Assembly: GCA_000467715.1 (NCBI GenBank)
Contig: AJFK01000184.1
Span: 1-64,000 of the forward strand
DNA from: Hysterium pulicare CBS 123377
Lineage: Eukaryota > Ascomycota > Dothideomycetes > Hysteriales > Hysteriaceae
DNA: 64,000 bases
Reading direction: 5' to 3'
The first letter of the stretch is position 1. Every line of letters begins with the position of its first letter. The notes beneath the pieces are model-generated. The model worked only from the letters and a program-made list of their open reading frames with translations, did no database searches and was not told the DNA's origin. A program made the position numbers and the translations under genes. This document shows positions 10,668-25,886 of the stretch, in pieces.

Positions 10668-11482
10668 CTAGGGATCCCTATCCCCTGAAAGAAGGTCGTC
10701 ATCGAACATTCTTCCCTTCTCAGCCAACTTTTCCTTCTGCACATCGCTCATTTCGGGTTTATCTCTCGGAGTGGCACTCTTTCCCTTCCCTTCCTTTTCA
10801 TCATCCGCGCACCCACAGTCGTATGCATCGCCAATGTTTTCGCAATTATATTCGGGCTTGTGTAATCGTTTGTTCACGATATTGTGCACGTAGCAGCCCC
10901 ATGTGGCCGCCGCTGATCGGGAGGAGACTTGTGGCGGGTATTTAGCTAAGACCTGACCAAAATGTTCGGCGCATTCTCCACTGCAAACGAAGTCAGTGTC
11001 AGTAGGTGGGTCAGACACAACAGAATGGGTGGCGTACCATGGGTATAATCGCTGGAACAGATGTACGAATGATCGCAAAGCCTCCTTCTCGTCATCTGTA
11101 GGCTTTTCTGGGAACCTCGCGAAGGTGGTATGTAGGACCTTCCATGCTGCGCGACCTAATTCGGCCCTAGAGGATCCGTAAGCATAAGCAAGCCATGAAC
11201 ATCGAGTGCTTGTTGCAGTCACGCGGAAGGGTTCGAGTGGAGCGGGTGGAGTCTATGTTTGCTCTCGAGGACGTACTTTGCTGTTGCGTTTCCTAGCTTT
11301 GGGGCAATTGCATGACCGCTTAATATACTGCTGTCGACTTTTGAATGTTGCTGCCCGGGAACGAGTGGTGCAGGACTGTCTCCTGCCGGTCCTCGATACG
11401 AAGCTAGAAAGAGGACGGAAAGGAAGCCTGCAACGAGAACAAGGAGAATTATGAAACGGCGGCTTGCACCAGAGGGTATCAT
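10668..11482 (-). CDS. ERV2: ER FAD-linked sulfhydryl oxidase (Erv2 type)
   Basis: Erv1/ALR-family flavoenzyme that passes dithiol electrons to oxygen and makes disulfides in the ER lumen. Three exons (11482-11277, 11166-11038, 10980-10668) give 215 aa. The N-terminus is a signal anchor (FIILLVLVAGFLSVLFLA), which separates it from the mitochondrial Erv1 type. The fold core starts at AELGRAAWKVLHT and carries the redox motif PCGEC (C112 and C115), EHF, and WGCYVHNIVNKRL with the FAD-contact region. A third Cys pair (CENIG, CGCADD) lies in the C-terminal tail, which lacks an ER-retention signal. The second intron falls inside the first redox Cys codon (TG|T) and is 57 nt without a stop, so unspliced mRNA would encode CSGEC in place of CGEC. 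Confidence 0.93.
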
Positions 11483-11951
11483 TTGAAAATAGCAACAGCA
11501 GTTTGAATAGAATACAGCGGTGATGGAAAAGCGTGCAACAAAAAGATGAAGCTATGGAGGTCGTGTCATGTGGGAGTGTTTGTGCTTATTGTCCGCAATA
11601 ATGAAGGTGGAAGCTTGTGATAGTATCCTTCCGAAACGTCGCGTAAAATTGCCATCCTGAAACCCCACTCAGCATTCGAACGGCTCAAATACATGGTATT
11701 TTGCTGACAGACAAGAAGCAAATAGCTAAATCTAGCGTGGAATCATATAACGAAAAACATAGGGAACAGGTTCGGAACGCCTCGGTTACTGCAGGGTCTA
11801 TTTAGTTTCGCCGATGTCGCTGTGGAATGCCATCACTGAAGGGCCAGCTAAGCTTCCAAAATTCCAAAGAGTTACAAAAGATCATTTCGACGCTCATTAC
11901 GCATATTTCCCGCCCTTGGAAATCATTCTAATTATTTGAGCGCAGGTAATA
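11483..11951. other. Divergent promoter region ERV2 / aminotransferase
   Basis: Head-to-head spacer between ERV2 and the class IV aminotransferase. No coding signal. Presumed to carry both promoters, but I see no distinctive site. Confidence 0.4.
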
Positions 11952-13572
11952 ATGGCTTCTTCATATCCTCCTCCGCCAGTCAATACAATTGGTATGTTAA
12001 ATCTCCTCCGAACACCCCGCCATGCTCTTTGGGTTGTCCCCATTGTGAAAGATTTCACTGACGGTTGAAACTCAACAGATTGGAGTAATGTTGGCTTCAG
12101 AGTACGCGAAGGTGAGCTCCATGCTCTCAGTTACCCTCCGACCCGAAGTCTGTAGATCCATAGAATATTAGTTGTTAGAGGAAGCATAAATTTCGGTCGC
12201 CTGTGCGTCGCAGGAGAGTACAGTTAGCCGGGGGCAGGCTTTCAAGTACTGGCGACATTTAGTCTTTTTAGAAGGGTGAATTTGGGCATACGCTGGGCAT
12301 GCAAGTCGATCTATAGTCATGACCCCTAAGCGCTTGATAAAGCCTGAGACTTCCAGCAAAACTCTGGGGTGGCTCACTCGGAGAGACTTGTTCAATCATC
12401 ATGAAATCTATGAATCTAATTTTCGATTGCAGTAAATGGTCACATTGAATCCCACTACAGCGTCAAGACCAAAAAATGGACCGATCCTATCTTCGTCGAA
12501 GATCCGTACCTCCGCATCCACGGCATGGCTCCAGGCCTAAATTACGGTCAACAATGCTACGAAGGCATGAAAGCTTTCCGTTCCCCGCACAATACCATCA
12601 ATCTTTTCCGACCAAACCAGAATGCTGAGCGAATGCAACATTCCGCGTCCTTCATCTCTATCCCGCCTATACCCTCCGAGCATTTTCTGAAATGCTGCCA
12701 GTTAGCTGTAGGCCTCAATGCTGCTTACGTTCCTCCGCATGAGACAGGAGCTGCAATGTATGTACGACCGCTTCTGTTTGGATCGAGCGCACAGTTGGGA
12801 CTTAGTCCACCAGAAGAGTATACGTTCTGCGTGTACGTCTTGCCAACGGGCGTATATCACGGAACGAAACCTGTGGACGCCTTAATACTAGAGCAATTCG
12901 ATCGCGCGGCACCGGAGGGGACTGGATCGGCGAAAGTAGGCGGCAACTATGCGCCTGTGCTAAGGTGGAGCGAAAGGGCGCATGATGAGGGTTTCGGGAT
13001 CACGCTGCACTTGGATAGCAAGACGCGAAGCGTCATTGATGAGTTTTCCACTTCTGGATTTATCGGCGTAAAGAAAGAGGGCGATGGAGTTGTCGTTGTA
13101 GTACCGGATAGTAAGAGCGCTATCAAGAGCGTGACTTCAGAGAGTGTCATCGAAATCGCGAAGTCTTTTGGTTGGAAAGTTGAATCTAGGGAGGTGAGCA
13201 TAAGACCACTTCCTAATCTACGATTAATGAACAATGGCTATATTTCCCGATACTAATGCCGTCCGATAGATCCCCTATGCAGAGCTTCCAACTTTTGACG
13301 AAGTCATGGCGGCTGGAACAGCAGCTGCACTCGTTCCTATCAAATCTATAACCATGAAGTCCAAGGGCGATAAATTTGTTTACCGAAATGGCTCAGAGGA
13401 GCCTGGGCCAATCGTCACAAAGCTTTTGACGACTCTTAAAGGTATCCAGCAAGGCAAGATAGAGGATAGCTTTGGTTGGTTATACAAGGTCGATGCCCCG
13501 GAAGGCTACGTTGATGGGGCCACCCAGAATGGCAGTACGGACGCGGAAGATACTGTTGACAGACTACCATGA
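11952..13572 (+). CDS. Class IV PLP aminotransferase, BCAT-like (ToxF-like subgroup)
   Basis: Fold-type IV pyridoxal-phosphate transaminase, related to branched-chain amino acid aminotransferases. Four exons (11952-11991, 12079-12111, 12433-13193, 13270-13572) encode 378 aa, matching the family. The core begins DWSNVGFRVRE and continues with the substrate loop GLNYGQQCYEGMKAFR. The PLP lysine is in GSAKVGGNYAP, and the phosphate-binding turn is EFSTSGFIGV in place of the E-x-G-T-M-N-I-F of housekeeping mitochondrial or cytosolic BCATs. That variant is, from memory, shared with ToxF-like enzymes of fungal secondary metabolism, but no biosynthetic core gene lies nearby. There is no mitochondrial presequence. 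Intron 2 is 321 nt, far longer than other introns here. Substrate not determinable. Confidence 0.88.
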
Positions 13573-13908
13573 GAGTAAGACGTGGTGTCCGGCACTGTCA
13601 CTGCACCGGAAGTACATCGCCTTCAAAAGTCGTATTTAGCTGTCGGAGTTGGTTGTGACAGTTTAATCTAGATGTATATAGGTTAGCTTTTCATGGAGTT
13701 TGCTCAATTGGGGTTCAGTTGAACATCTCTCAAAAAACAAATCAAGAAATGAACTGCAGCACACATTGCGATGCTTTTCACTGCGATATAGGAACAAGTA
13801 TGTAGTTCCAGAGTTTCTTGTTGTATTCGCCATCAACTGAACATCGGCCAAACCAACTTTATGGCTGCCGAATAATTAAGTTGATCGTAATGATCTGTCT
13901 CATGGTAA
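13573..13908. other. Convergent spacer, no gene seen
   Basis: Tail-to-tail spacer between the aminotransferase and ARPC1, holding both 3' ends. No coding or structural signal noticed. Confidence 0.4.
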
Positions 13909-15156
13909 CTAAATAGTCCAGACAACAACCCTGCCGTCCACGCCGCTAGCTGTAGGTTGTCAGTTTGAGCTAGGACGTTATAGTGAGAATGCGGAGGGGC
14001 TTACTACTAATCTTGCTCACGCTCCCACCGCTCTCTTCGAAAGTGCGGATTGTACTAATAGTATTTTGATGAACCGTCTTGAGCTTTGTGTCATCTGTGG
14101 TTTTGCCCTTCAAATCCATTTGTTTGAACATGTTAAGAGCAGATTCTTCCCTCTGATCCTGAAGGCCTGGCCTCCCTTTAGATTCCAGAGAACCGGCTAG
14201 GTGCCACCCTTGCTCGCTACCTTGCAGACGATATGCCTCGCAGTCCTTCCAGAGGTCAGTTACCTGTATTAATAGTCTCGGATGAAGACGGGACTTACAT
14301 AGCCTGCTGCAACGATCTCAGACTCACTACTCCAGATCAAACTCATGAACGGGAGCAGTTGAGTGCTGACGCTGACTACAGCCCTCGGCGGCTGCTCCGG
14401 AGCGCTGGGATAAACAACAGTGACGCTACTATCGTGGGCTGCGAACGCCAAAGCATTTCCGCTCGGGGAAAATGCAACACTGTGAACCCATCCAGCAGTA
14501 TTGTTCAAAAATTCCGCGCACACAGTGTTGAATGGTAGACGCTCGCCCCAGACAGATGGTTCTGGGCGCGCGTCCACTCCTTTGATGAAGCTAGAAAAAA
14601 CGCGAGCATGTCCATCTGTAGAACCCGCGGCCAAAAGAACGGAGTTAGGGTGCCAAGATACAGTAGTAATAGTGCTACGGATGGGCTTCTTCAGATGTTT
14701 CGAAACCCACCAATTGTCTTCCTCTTCGAAGTAACAGACAGGGATAAGGCGGGCACCGGAACCTACTGCGAATTTAGTTTCAGAAGGTGCCCACCGGACG
14801 AATGTGGCAGCTCGGTTGATACGAAGAAGGACGAGGGTTGGTTTCCAGCCTTGAGGAGAAGGTTCCCAGACGTATGCGTTACGATCTAAAGCCCGATTAG
14901 TAATTTTCAAGTACAAGACGCATGGCAATGTAATACCTTGGGAGCAGGTGACGATCTTGCCGCTTTGAGGAGCAATATCAACTCCAGTAACAGTCTTATC
15001 ATGTCCCCGTAACTCGTCTTTTAATTGGAACTTCCCGCCGGCTCTGCCATAGAGATCCACGTTATTCTCGCGAGCCACGGCCAACGTTTGACGGTCAGCG
15101 GAGAACGAATGGTCGGCGATAGGGTGGTGGAAGAGGTGGTGAACTTCAGGAGCCAT
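13909..15156 (-). CDS. ARPC1: Arp2/3 complex subunit 1 (p40/ARPC1), WD40
   Basis: Seven-bladed WD40 subunit of the Arp2/3 complex, which nucleates branched actin at endocytic patches and hyphal tips. Four exons (15156-14937, 14885-14299, 14245-14005, 13949-13909) give 362 aa. The start MAPEVHHLFHHPIADHSF, the DRNAYVWEP and WVHSVAFSPSGNALAFAAHDS blades, the AAGYDCEAY junction and the final SGVDGRVVVWTI are typical of the subunit. The last exon is only 41 nt and was found by the terminal blade sequence. The third exon is best opened at an AAG acceptor (GGAAG|GAC), because the alternative CAG would leave a 35-nt intron. It is divergent from the U2 B'' gene with a 224-bp shared promoter. A longer in-frame start at 15183 is unlikely. 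Confidence 0.94.
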
Positions 15157-15380
15157 TGTGAGGGAATAAACCAGCAAATGCAATAGGAGTAGCTCTCTAC
15201 TATTGCGGGGGAGGTATTGCTTCGTGAGAGATATTTGGTGGTGGGGGTTTCGGTGATGTACTTAGCGCACAGACTTGAACACAGGCTTGGCATTTGCGAG
15301 GAAAGTTCAACTACAACTTCGGAGAGCTCTCCAGCTTCATAATTTCTACTCAGTGTCAAGACTACTATATTTTTGTGGAA
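15157..15380. promoter_or_regulatory. Compact bidirectional promoter ARPC1 / U2 B''
   Basis: Only 224 bp separate the start codons of ARPC1 (-) and the U2 snRNP B'' gene (+), so both promoters and 5' UTRs must share it. No specific factor site is assigned. Confidence 0.5.
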
Positions 15381-16044
15381 ATGGCTACGTCTTCAGCTGC
15401 ACCTTCAAAAGGGCGTCCTGCAATTCAACCAAATCAGACGTATGTAACATTGCAAATCTTGTTTTCCGTGCGATGCTAAAATTGCCTGTTGTAGGTTGTA
15501 TTGCAAAAACCTGCCCGACAAGCTACAAAAGGCCGACCTAAAACGATCGCTATACCTCCTATTCGCTACATATGGCCCAATTCTCGACATAATAGCTTTG
15601 AAGACCCCAAAGATGAGGGGACAGGCTCACATCGTTTTCCGGGATCTTCATTCGAGCATACAGGCGATGAGGGCACTGCAAAGTTTTGAGTTTTTTGGAA
15701 AGGAGATGGTGAGAATTTTGCGAGGTCGAAGGAAATTTACATGCTAATATGACATGCAGCACCTGGAGTATGCGAAAGGAAAATCTGACACGATCGCCAA
15801 ATTGGATGGTACATTTAAGATCCCAACGAAGGAGGTTGAGGTAGACACAGCCATAACCGATATTCAGAAGGCCGTCTTCGGCGGTGCACCTCTTGTTCCC
15901 GCTTCAAAACAAGTACCTGCAGCGACTAGTGAAGCCGCAAAAGGTGTGAAGAGAGGGCGAGAGGAGGAAGAAAGCGAACAAGAAGATGCACCCATGGACG
16001 AGGACGATGAGGGTTCAGCTATGGAGGAGTCAGATTCAGAGTAG
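15381..16044 (+). CDS. MSL1: U2 snRNP B''/U1A-like RRM protein (Msl1 type)
   Basis: Spliceosomal U2B'' homologue that binds a stem-loop of U2 snRNA together with U2A'. Three exons (15381-15439, 15495-15708, 15760-16044) give 185 aa. One RRM holds RNP2 LYCKNLPDKL and RNP1 MRGQAHIVF, with the characteristic LFATYGPILDIIALKT and the FFGKEM/HLEYAKGKSD end of the fold. The C-terminus is an acidic tail (EEEESEQEDAPMDEDDEG). There is one RRM, as in yeast Msl1, not two as in animals. The N-terminal exon is short and the start MATSSAAPSKGRP is the only ATG fitting the splice. Confidence 0.92.
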
Positions 16045-16366
16045 TGATTACGAAGGGACAGACATGTTTTAATACCCGGAAAGCGATATTGGCGTTTCTA
16101 TTATCCTCGTCTCAAAGGTATCTTACACTCAAAACCGGTAGATTAACTGCATCTAATACTAGTCAGATGAGGTATCTCGCCCGTTCAAAATTCTTCTTGT
16201 TGTTCTACTACCACTGGCCGACGGCACTGAACTGTCTGAGCGAAGGCATCTTCTCTAAGAGCGGATCGGGGTGGTCCGTGAAGGACTGTACGCTACGAGG
16301 TGATGGCCTCTGCCTTCCAAAATATGTCTAGGCCTTGAATTGCTGGATCATGACGCTCTTAAATGA
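16045..16366. other. Convergent spacer, no gene seen
   Basis: Tail-to-tail spacer between U2 B'' and ATG10. Nothing distinctive seen apart from AT-rich 3' flanks. Confidence 0.4.
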
Positions 16367-17129
16367 TCATCCAGACCCAGTACTCCTTCCCTTGGCCGCG
16401 ACTGCAAAGGGCACGTTCAGGCCGACACTACTTCCAACGATTCCTATCCAGACCTGAAGGTAATGCTCCCGCGTTACCTCCTTGTCTTGAAAGCTTGCTT
16501 CTAATGCCGCCGCCGTGTTGCAAGGGTGCACAAAGAATACTGGTAAATTAGTGAAAGGGTGATCCTACATACGCAATCAGCCAAAGTCAAAACAGGCCTA
16601 TTCAGCAACGTACTGTCATCGTGATCCCTCCTATAATGCCTATATTCTTGACCTGCGACCTGAAGTGCTCCGGAATTAAATGCTGATGTAGGGTATCTAT
16701 GGTGGGAGGGAATCTACCCGACGGATCTCGAATGCCGATGTAGAGGACAGGTACCTCGTAGGTCGGCGATCGCATGATGCTATATTCCACCGTCGGATCC
16801 TGAATGTATTCGGCCGTCTTCAACGGCAACGCCTCCTATCGAACGCATGAGTTTCTCAGGTGCACCAGCTGTACAATATCGATTACCTCGTCATCTTCCT
16901 CGATTTCGCTGGAAGTATCAAATCCATCCTCTACATGTTCTGAGCGGCAACGGACTCCTAGCAAGGTTTTGGCAACACTAAGATAGAGTCCATCTTGTCC
17001 ATCGACTATTCTCACGGAACTCCAATCGTTTTGCAGATGCCTGTATCGCTCGAAACTTTTCACCAAATTTCTGCACGCTTGTTCGAACTCTGATGCCGAA
17101 ATTCGAGGAAATGGGCTTACGCAATCCAT
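16367..17129 (-). CDS. ATG10: Autophagy E2-like conjugating enzyme Atg10
   Basis: E2-like enzyme that transfers Atg12 from Atg7 to Atg5 in autophagosome formation. No single frame shows it whole. Three exons (17129-16887, 16835-16614, 16564-16367) give 220 aa. Exon 1 carries FPRISASEFEQACRNL and WSSVRIV. Exon 2 carries the E2 strand region VEYSIMRSPTYEVPVLYI. Exon 3 carries DHPFTNLPVFFVHPCNT with the catalytic Cys (about C170), which is diagnostic of the family. Intron 1 (51 nt) removes an in-frame stop, and intron 2 (49 nt) is bounded by GTACGT and TATGTAG. The ATG at 17129 is the first in frame, since the upstream opening is a GTG. Confidence 0.88.
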
Positions 17130-18013
17130 GAAAGTACTGTGTCCAGAGATCACATCCTTTGACCATATGGGATATCTTGAAATGCTTTAGGGAGCACGTC
17201 TTCAGGTGCCTGGCACGCCTGGCATGCACCGCCGAGCGCACTAAGAATTAAGCGAATGCAGGTGCCCTAAATGAACGTGATTCTGGAGGCTTTAGTATTC
17301 ACGTCCTGGCGGTTTTGGGGATTTCTATTGATGCCTTCAAAGAAATTCTTTGCGTTCTTCTGTTTATTCAATCTCTAGATCTTCATCCGGACACTGATAA
17401 GATCTTGCTTGTATCTCGTTTGGCAAGCCCTGTCTCCCAAGCAAAAGACCATTGCTAAGGATCTTCTGGGGGTTGGAAGGGTCTTCAAGCGTCATTCATG
17501 GGTTTTTAATTGCCAAGTCGAGTTTGATTGGAGCGGGTTGATATACCTTAAATATTACACCGCGACTGCAACTGGTTGTGAATGGCTTGATCAAGTACAA
17601 CAGGCAAGAGAATAGGACTCGGAAGTGGTTCCATCCAATTGTATCGATGAGAAAACATATGCACTCCATCGACCATGCGTTGCATTCAGACATTCAGACA
17701 GATTGTTCTAATAGAAAATGCAAAATGCGGACCTTGTGATTGGTTTACAGATGCAGGGTGAGGGGGAAAGGGTCCATCGGAAGATCGGCGGAATTACAAT
17801 AGTCTTGGCGGTGAGCAGCTCCACCTGGCTGCCTGCACGGGTGGGTCAGTACTCCGTCAGGCAAACGCTCCCTCGAGCTCAAGCCAGACGACGTCTCTCC
17901 CTCCTTGTCCTCACAATTCGTCTGATTCATCCACAATCATGGTACCCTACTAAATTTCGCAAAGACCAGGAATTTCGACGAAGCTTTCCGCCTAGCTCCA
18001 GCGCTTTTCTCAA
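17130..18013. other. Divergent intergenic ATG10 / CHK2
   Basis: Head-to-head spacer of about 880 bp. A plus-strand frame at 17718-18095 overlaps the checkpoint-kinase start in another frame and shows no domain, so it is taken as chance. No tRNA or repeat seen. Confidence 0.4.
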
Positions 18014-20281
<2,268 letters not shown>

Positions 20282-20957
20282 GTAGTTTAGCAGGAGGATG
20301 GCGTTGGTGGGTCACTTACTAAATGACTCCAATAACGGAGTCTGACGCCGTCAATGCGAGGGAAGGATTACTGTCTCTAGTCAAGGAGTGATAGCACTCC
20401 ACAAACAACGACCTGTCCTTATGATAAATGCACAAGCGTTTGTGCCATAGTAATTTATGGCCTCAGAGCTCAATTCCTGTCAAAAAATGGCCCAGCTTGA
20501 TATGCCACCGTTTAGGCAAGCTTCCCAACTGCCAAATAGTTTTATGGGCCTTCGTCGACTCTATTTCGTCCAGGCGGACCCAGGACAGACAAGCCCAGGT
20601 ACTCTTGATTAAAGCTTAGTTATGGCGTGGTTTTCATGGTCGCGGGACCTCAGAAACCCGAGATTTCCTTAGGCTGAGGAGGTTGCTAGTATTTGATCAG
20701 AAATTTACACAGCCCCAGGAGTGCGTACTTGCTTTCGCTGTGATTTCACGTGAACTGCAAGTCTGGCGTGAGGTTGGTGATGGCCGGAGGCTGGCTTTGC
20801 CGAGATGCGGCCTCAGGAACAATTGAATGTGGACCAAGCGCCGCGCCAGGGATTGTTGCCCTGAAATCTACAAATCTTGTTACCAATGCACATATAAAAT
20901 CCATTGACCGCCTCAATAACGCTCCACCTTCGCCCTCTCGCTCTCTACCCGGCCACC
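20282..20957. other. Promoter region of CYP51
   Basis: Intergenic between the checkpoint kinase and CYP51, with no gene in it. Contains a CACGTG E-box at 20747-20752, about 205 bp upstream of the CYP51 start codon. The final 80 bp before the ATG are pyrimidine-rich, as in strong fungal promoters. Confidence 0.5.
20747..20752. promoter_or_regulatory. E-box CACGTG, candidate SREBP-type site upstream of CYP51
   Basis: The context is TTTCACGTGAA. Fungal SREBP (SrbA/Sre1) and other bHLH factors bind E-box-like sequences and activate erg11/cyp51 genes under sterol or oxygen limitation. Position and context fit, but a six-base site is weak evidence on its own. Confidence 0.3.
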
Positions 20958-22679
<1,722 letters not shown>

Positions 22680-23931
22680 GGCTACAAGGATCCTGGGGCT
22701 GTATATAGCTATTGTTCATACGGCATTGGTAGGAGTGAGTGGACGGGGTGCTTTTGATGTCTACACCTTTTCAGCAGAAAGCGTCTTCGCGATAGATAAA
22801 TGGGCCATTACTAACTCTAATACGAACAAGTTAATGAATCTTATGTTCATACGACGAATTGGCGATGACGATGATGTATCCGCGGCATCTTACTACTTAG
22901 CAGTGCGGCGCAGTTGGCTGATATATAGTAGTCAAGGATACCGATTCCCAATGGATTGGATCTCGGTAGCGATATATAGGCAGATCGCACAACGCCGCAC
23001 AGAATCAATCTAATGTCCCTCAGCATGTGATGACTACATTCCAAAAGATATAAAGACACCGTTGGACGCGTTTGCTGCTCTCCAAGCTTGGTCCCTTGTT
23101 CGCGAAGAGATTTATCTTCCCGCCTCCCTCTGTCTTGTTCAACCATGACGTCGGCTCTCTCAGATACAGAAGCATACCATGCTTATCCTATTCCTAGAGT
23201 AATTCCCTTTGTATATGTTCCCTTCGAAATTACGAAAACAGCCACTGCAGATTGCTTTTCCTGGTACGTACACGGCGAATTCGCCAAAGGAGAGTCGGAA
23301 GCCTATAATACCGAGTCAAAACAAGCAAATTGCCGAAATGGTTGCCACGCTAACAAGAACGGAGGCGTACAAAGGGTACCAATCATTCACCCTTCGCTTT
23401 CGGGTTCCCCAAGTTCCACTTCCATTGCACCAGACGCTAGATGCACAACCCTTTGCACAAGGCCGCCACGCCTGCATAAAAGTAATACCGTAGATCCGCG
23501 TGCCGACACAGCCATGAGGAGCTGCCCAAAGCGTGGATAAAATGGACAGAACTGCGTCTGAACCGTCCGAATTCCGTTTTCTCCCTTTTCTTTCATTCTC
23601 TTTGACTTGCTCTGAAGTTGAAAAACTCAGTATTTCATTGGTTACCGATTTGAGAAACTGTCAGCGCTCGTAGATCCCCGGAAACTGCCGCTAGTCGCAC
23701 GAAAGCTTGGGTTTCCTGTGAAGCGCTTGGACCTGGGTAAGCACTCTTTCTGAATGTTGCCCGCACGTCTAGTCTTTCATTGCGGTTCTCTACAGAGGAC
23801 ACCCTTCTCGAATCGCCGTAGTAGAATCAGGGGGATTCTCACTAGCGAGCGCGCCAGAAACCACACATAATAGAAGACGGAGATGGAGCGCATACTAACA
23901 ATGGCTTCCCTTCCAGGTCCAATTCCCCACC
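22680..23931. other. Intergenic, no gene seen
   Basis: CYP51 3' flank and promoter of the MFS gene. A 150-codon plus-strand frame at 23088-23540 shows no domain, composition bias or splice structure and is not called. No repeats noticed. Confidence 0.45.
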
Positions 23932-25886
23932 ATGGCCACGCCAGGAACTTATTCGAATCCGAGCCACGGTATCGGGGACCTCAAAGATGAAAGATTAGAG
24001 CTGGCCTACGAAGAAGGTCATGATGCGGACATACCATCGAATCTAGGCACATATACCTCGCCCGCCGACAGATCAAGCAACATCGACGTAGAGAAGGGAA
24101 CGCGCAGTCATTTGACCAGTTCAAATGGAAGCGCCGAGATCCCAAATGTAGATGGATCGCACGAACAAGAAGGGAGGCGTGATGAAGAGACGGATCCGAA
24201 TGTGGTGTTCTGGGATGGGCCTGACGATTTACAAAATCCTTTGAATTGGAGTGCAAAAAGAAAATGGGGAAACATTGCTATTCTCTCTGGCATAACGCTT
24301 ATCACGTATGTCCAGTCTTAAACATACAATGTCAGACTGTCAGCTAATCAAACCAGCCCACTCGCATCCTCTTTCTTCGCACCCGGTGTCCCTCAAGTCA
24401 TGGCAGACTTCCACGAAACATCGAACCTACTAGCAAGTTTCGTCGTCTCCGTGTACCTCCTAGGCTTCGCTATTGGACCGCTTTTCATAGCTCCTATAAG
24501 CGAATTATACGGACGATACCCCGTTTATACGACCTGCAACGTGATTTTCGTTATCTTCAACATAGCGTGCGGTGTTAGTAGCAACTTCAACATGCTCATC
24601 GGCTTCCGGTTCCTAGCAGGCTGCGCTGGGTCTTGCCCCCTGACCATTGGTGGAGGAACGATTGCGGATCTCATGCCCAGGGAGAAAAGAGCAGGCGCAA
24701 TGGCAATATGGGCAATTGGGCCTTTAATTGGTCCGGTGGCTGGACCAGTCGCAGGGGGCTTTCTATCTCAGGCGAAGGGCTGGAGATGGATTTTTTATGT
24801 GCTTGCTATCATGGTATGTCCAGATGCTTGAAAGAACTCGAAGCCCTGGTTTCCCTTGCCGGACTCGATTTTGTATCTTGATGAAGCCACTTCGGCAACT
24901 AACAATATTGTAGAGCGGTGCCTTCGCCGTCCTAGCTGTCTTTCTTCTAGACGAAACCTATGCTCCCGTAATTCTCGAACGCAAAGCCAAGCGGCTCCGA
25001 AAAGAAACCGGCAATAACGCCCTCCATTCCAAACTCGCCTTGGATATTCCGCCAAGGGAACTTTTCACCCGCAGTATCGTCCGTCCGATGAAAATGTTGT
25101 TCTTATCCCCAATAGTGCTCCTCATGTCCATTTACATCAGTATTAATTACGGCATCCTCTATCTTTTATTCACTACATTGTCAGTTTGTTCACCTGCGTA
25201 ACGGATTGTGGCATAAACTAACTGATATTCAGCACCTTCGTCTTCGAGGAACAGTACGGCTTCTCTACCGGAACCGTTGGACTAACGTACATCGGGTCTG
25301 GCATAGGCATGCTGATTGGCATGGCTGTGCTGGGAGTTGTGAGTGATAGGATCATAAAAAAGCAGCAACTAAAGGGGAACGTGAAGCCAGAACACCGTTT
25401 ACCACCCGTTCTCACCATGCCCGGTGGTATAGCTTTGCCAATCGGTCTATTTATCTATGGATGGACGACGGACAAGCATACGCATTGGATTGTTCCCATA
25501 ATAGCGACGGCATTCGTTGGCCTCGGAATGTTAAGTTGTATGGTGAGTCCCCCTCACTGGGAACAAGACTTCCGATTGAACATTCACGCTTTTCCTCCTT
25601 CTACTTCCCCTTCCCACTAACTCTCCTCTAGATGACGATCCAAACCTACCTCGTCGACGCCTTCACCCTCCACGCCGCCTCCGCCATGGCCGCAAACACC
25701 GTCCTGCGCTCCATCTTCGGCGCCGTACTGCCCCTATCCGGCCTCTCGCTATACGACAAGATCGGCCTCGGATGGGGCAATTCAGTTCTAGGATTCATTG
25801 CTCTAGCACTGATACCCGTGCCACTGTTTTTCAGATTCTACGGGGAGAGGATCAGAACGCATCCGAGATTCCAGGTTAAATTCTGA
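23932..25886 (+). CDS. MFS drug:H+ antiporter (DHA1 family)
   Basis: Plasma-membrane major facilitator predicted to export drugs or small metabolites using the proton gradient. Five exons (23932-24305, 24357-24813, 24914-25179, 25233-25542, 25632-25886) give 553 aa. A hydrophilic N-terminus of about 110 residues ends in the DHA1 signature [10 protein letters not shown], followed by 12 expected membrane helices. Seen motifs are the loop [27 protein letters not shown], the motif-C-like [14 protein letters not shown], and KGWRWIFYV. The last exon begins at [18 protein letters not shown], conserved in the Tpo/Flu1 branch. No biosynthetic cluster surrounds it. Its position next to CYP51 is probably coincidental. 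Confidence 0.92.

Noticed and set aside
14246-14264. Alternative CAG acceptor in ARPC1 exon 3
   Set aside because: Would leave a 35-nt intron and insert VTDLWK before the conserved DCEAY blade start. The AAG acceptor gives a normal 53-nt intron.
17130-17153. Upstream extension of ATG10 to 17153
   Set aside because: The opening codon there is GTG. The first in-frame ATG is at 17129 and fits the family N-terminus.
23088-23540. 150-codon plus-strand frame between CYP51 and the MFS gene
   Set aside because: No recognisable domain or signal peptide, and composition like intergenic DNA.
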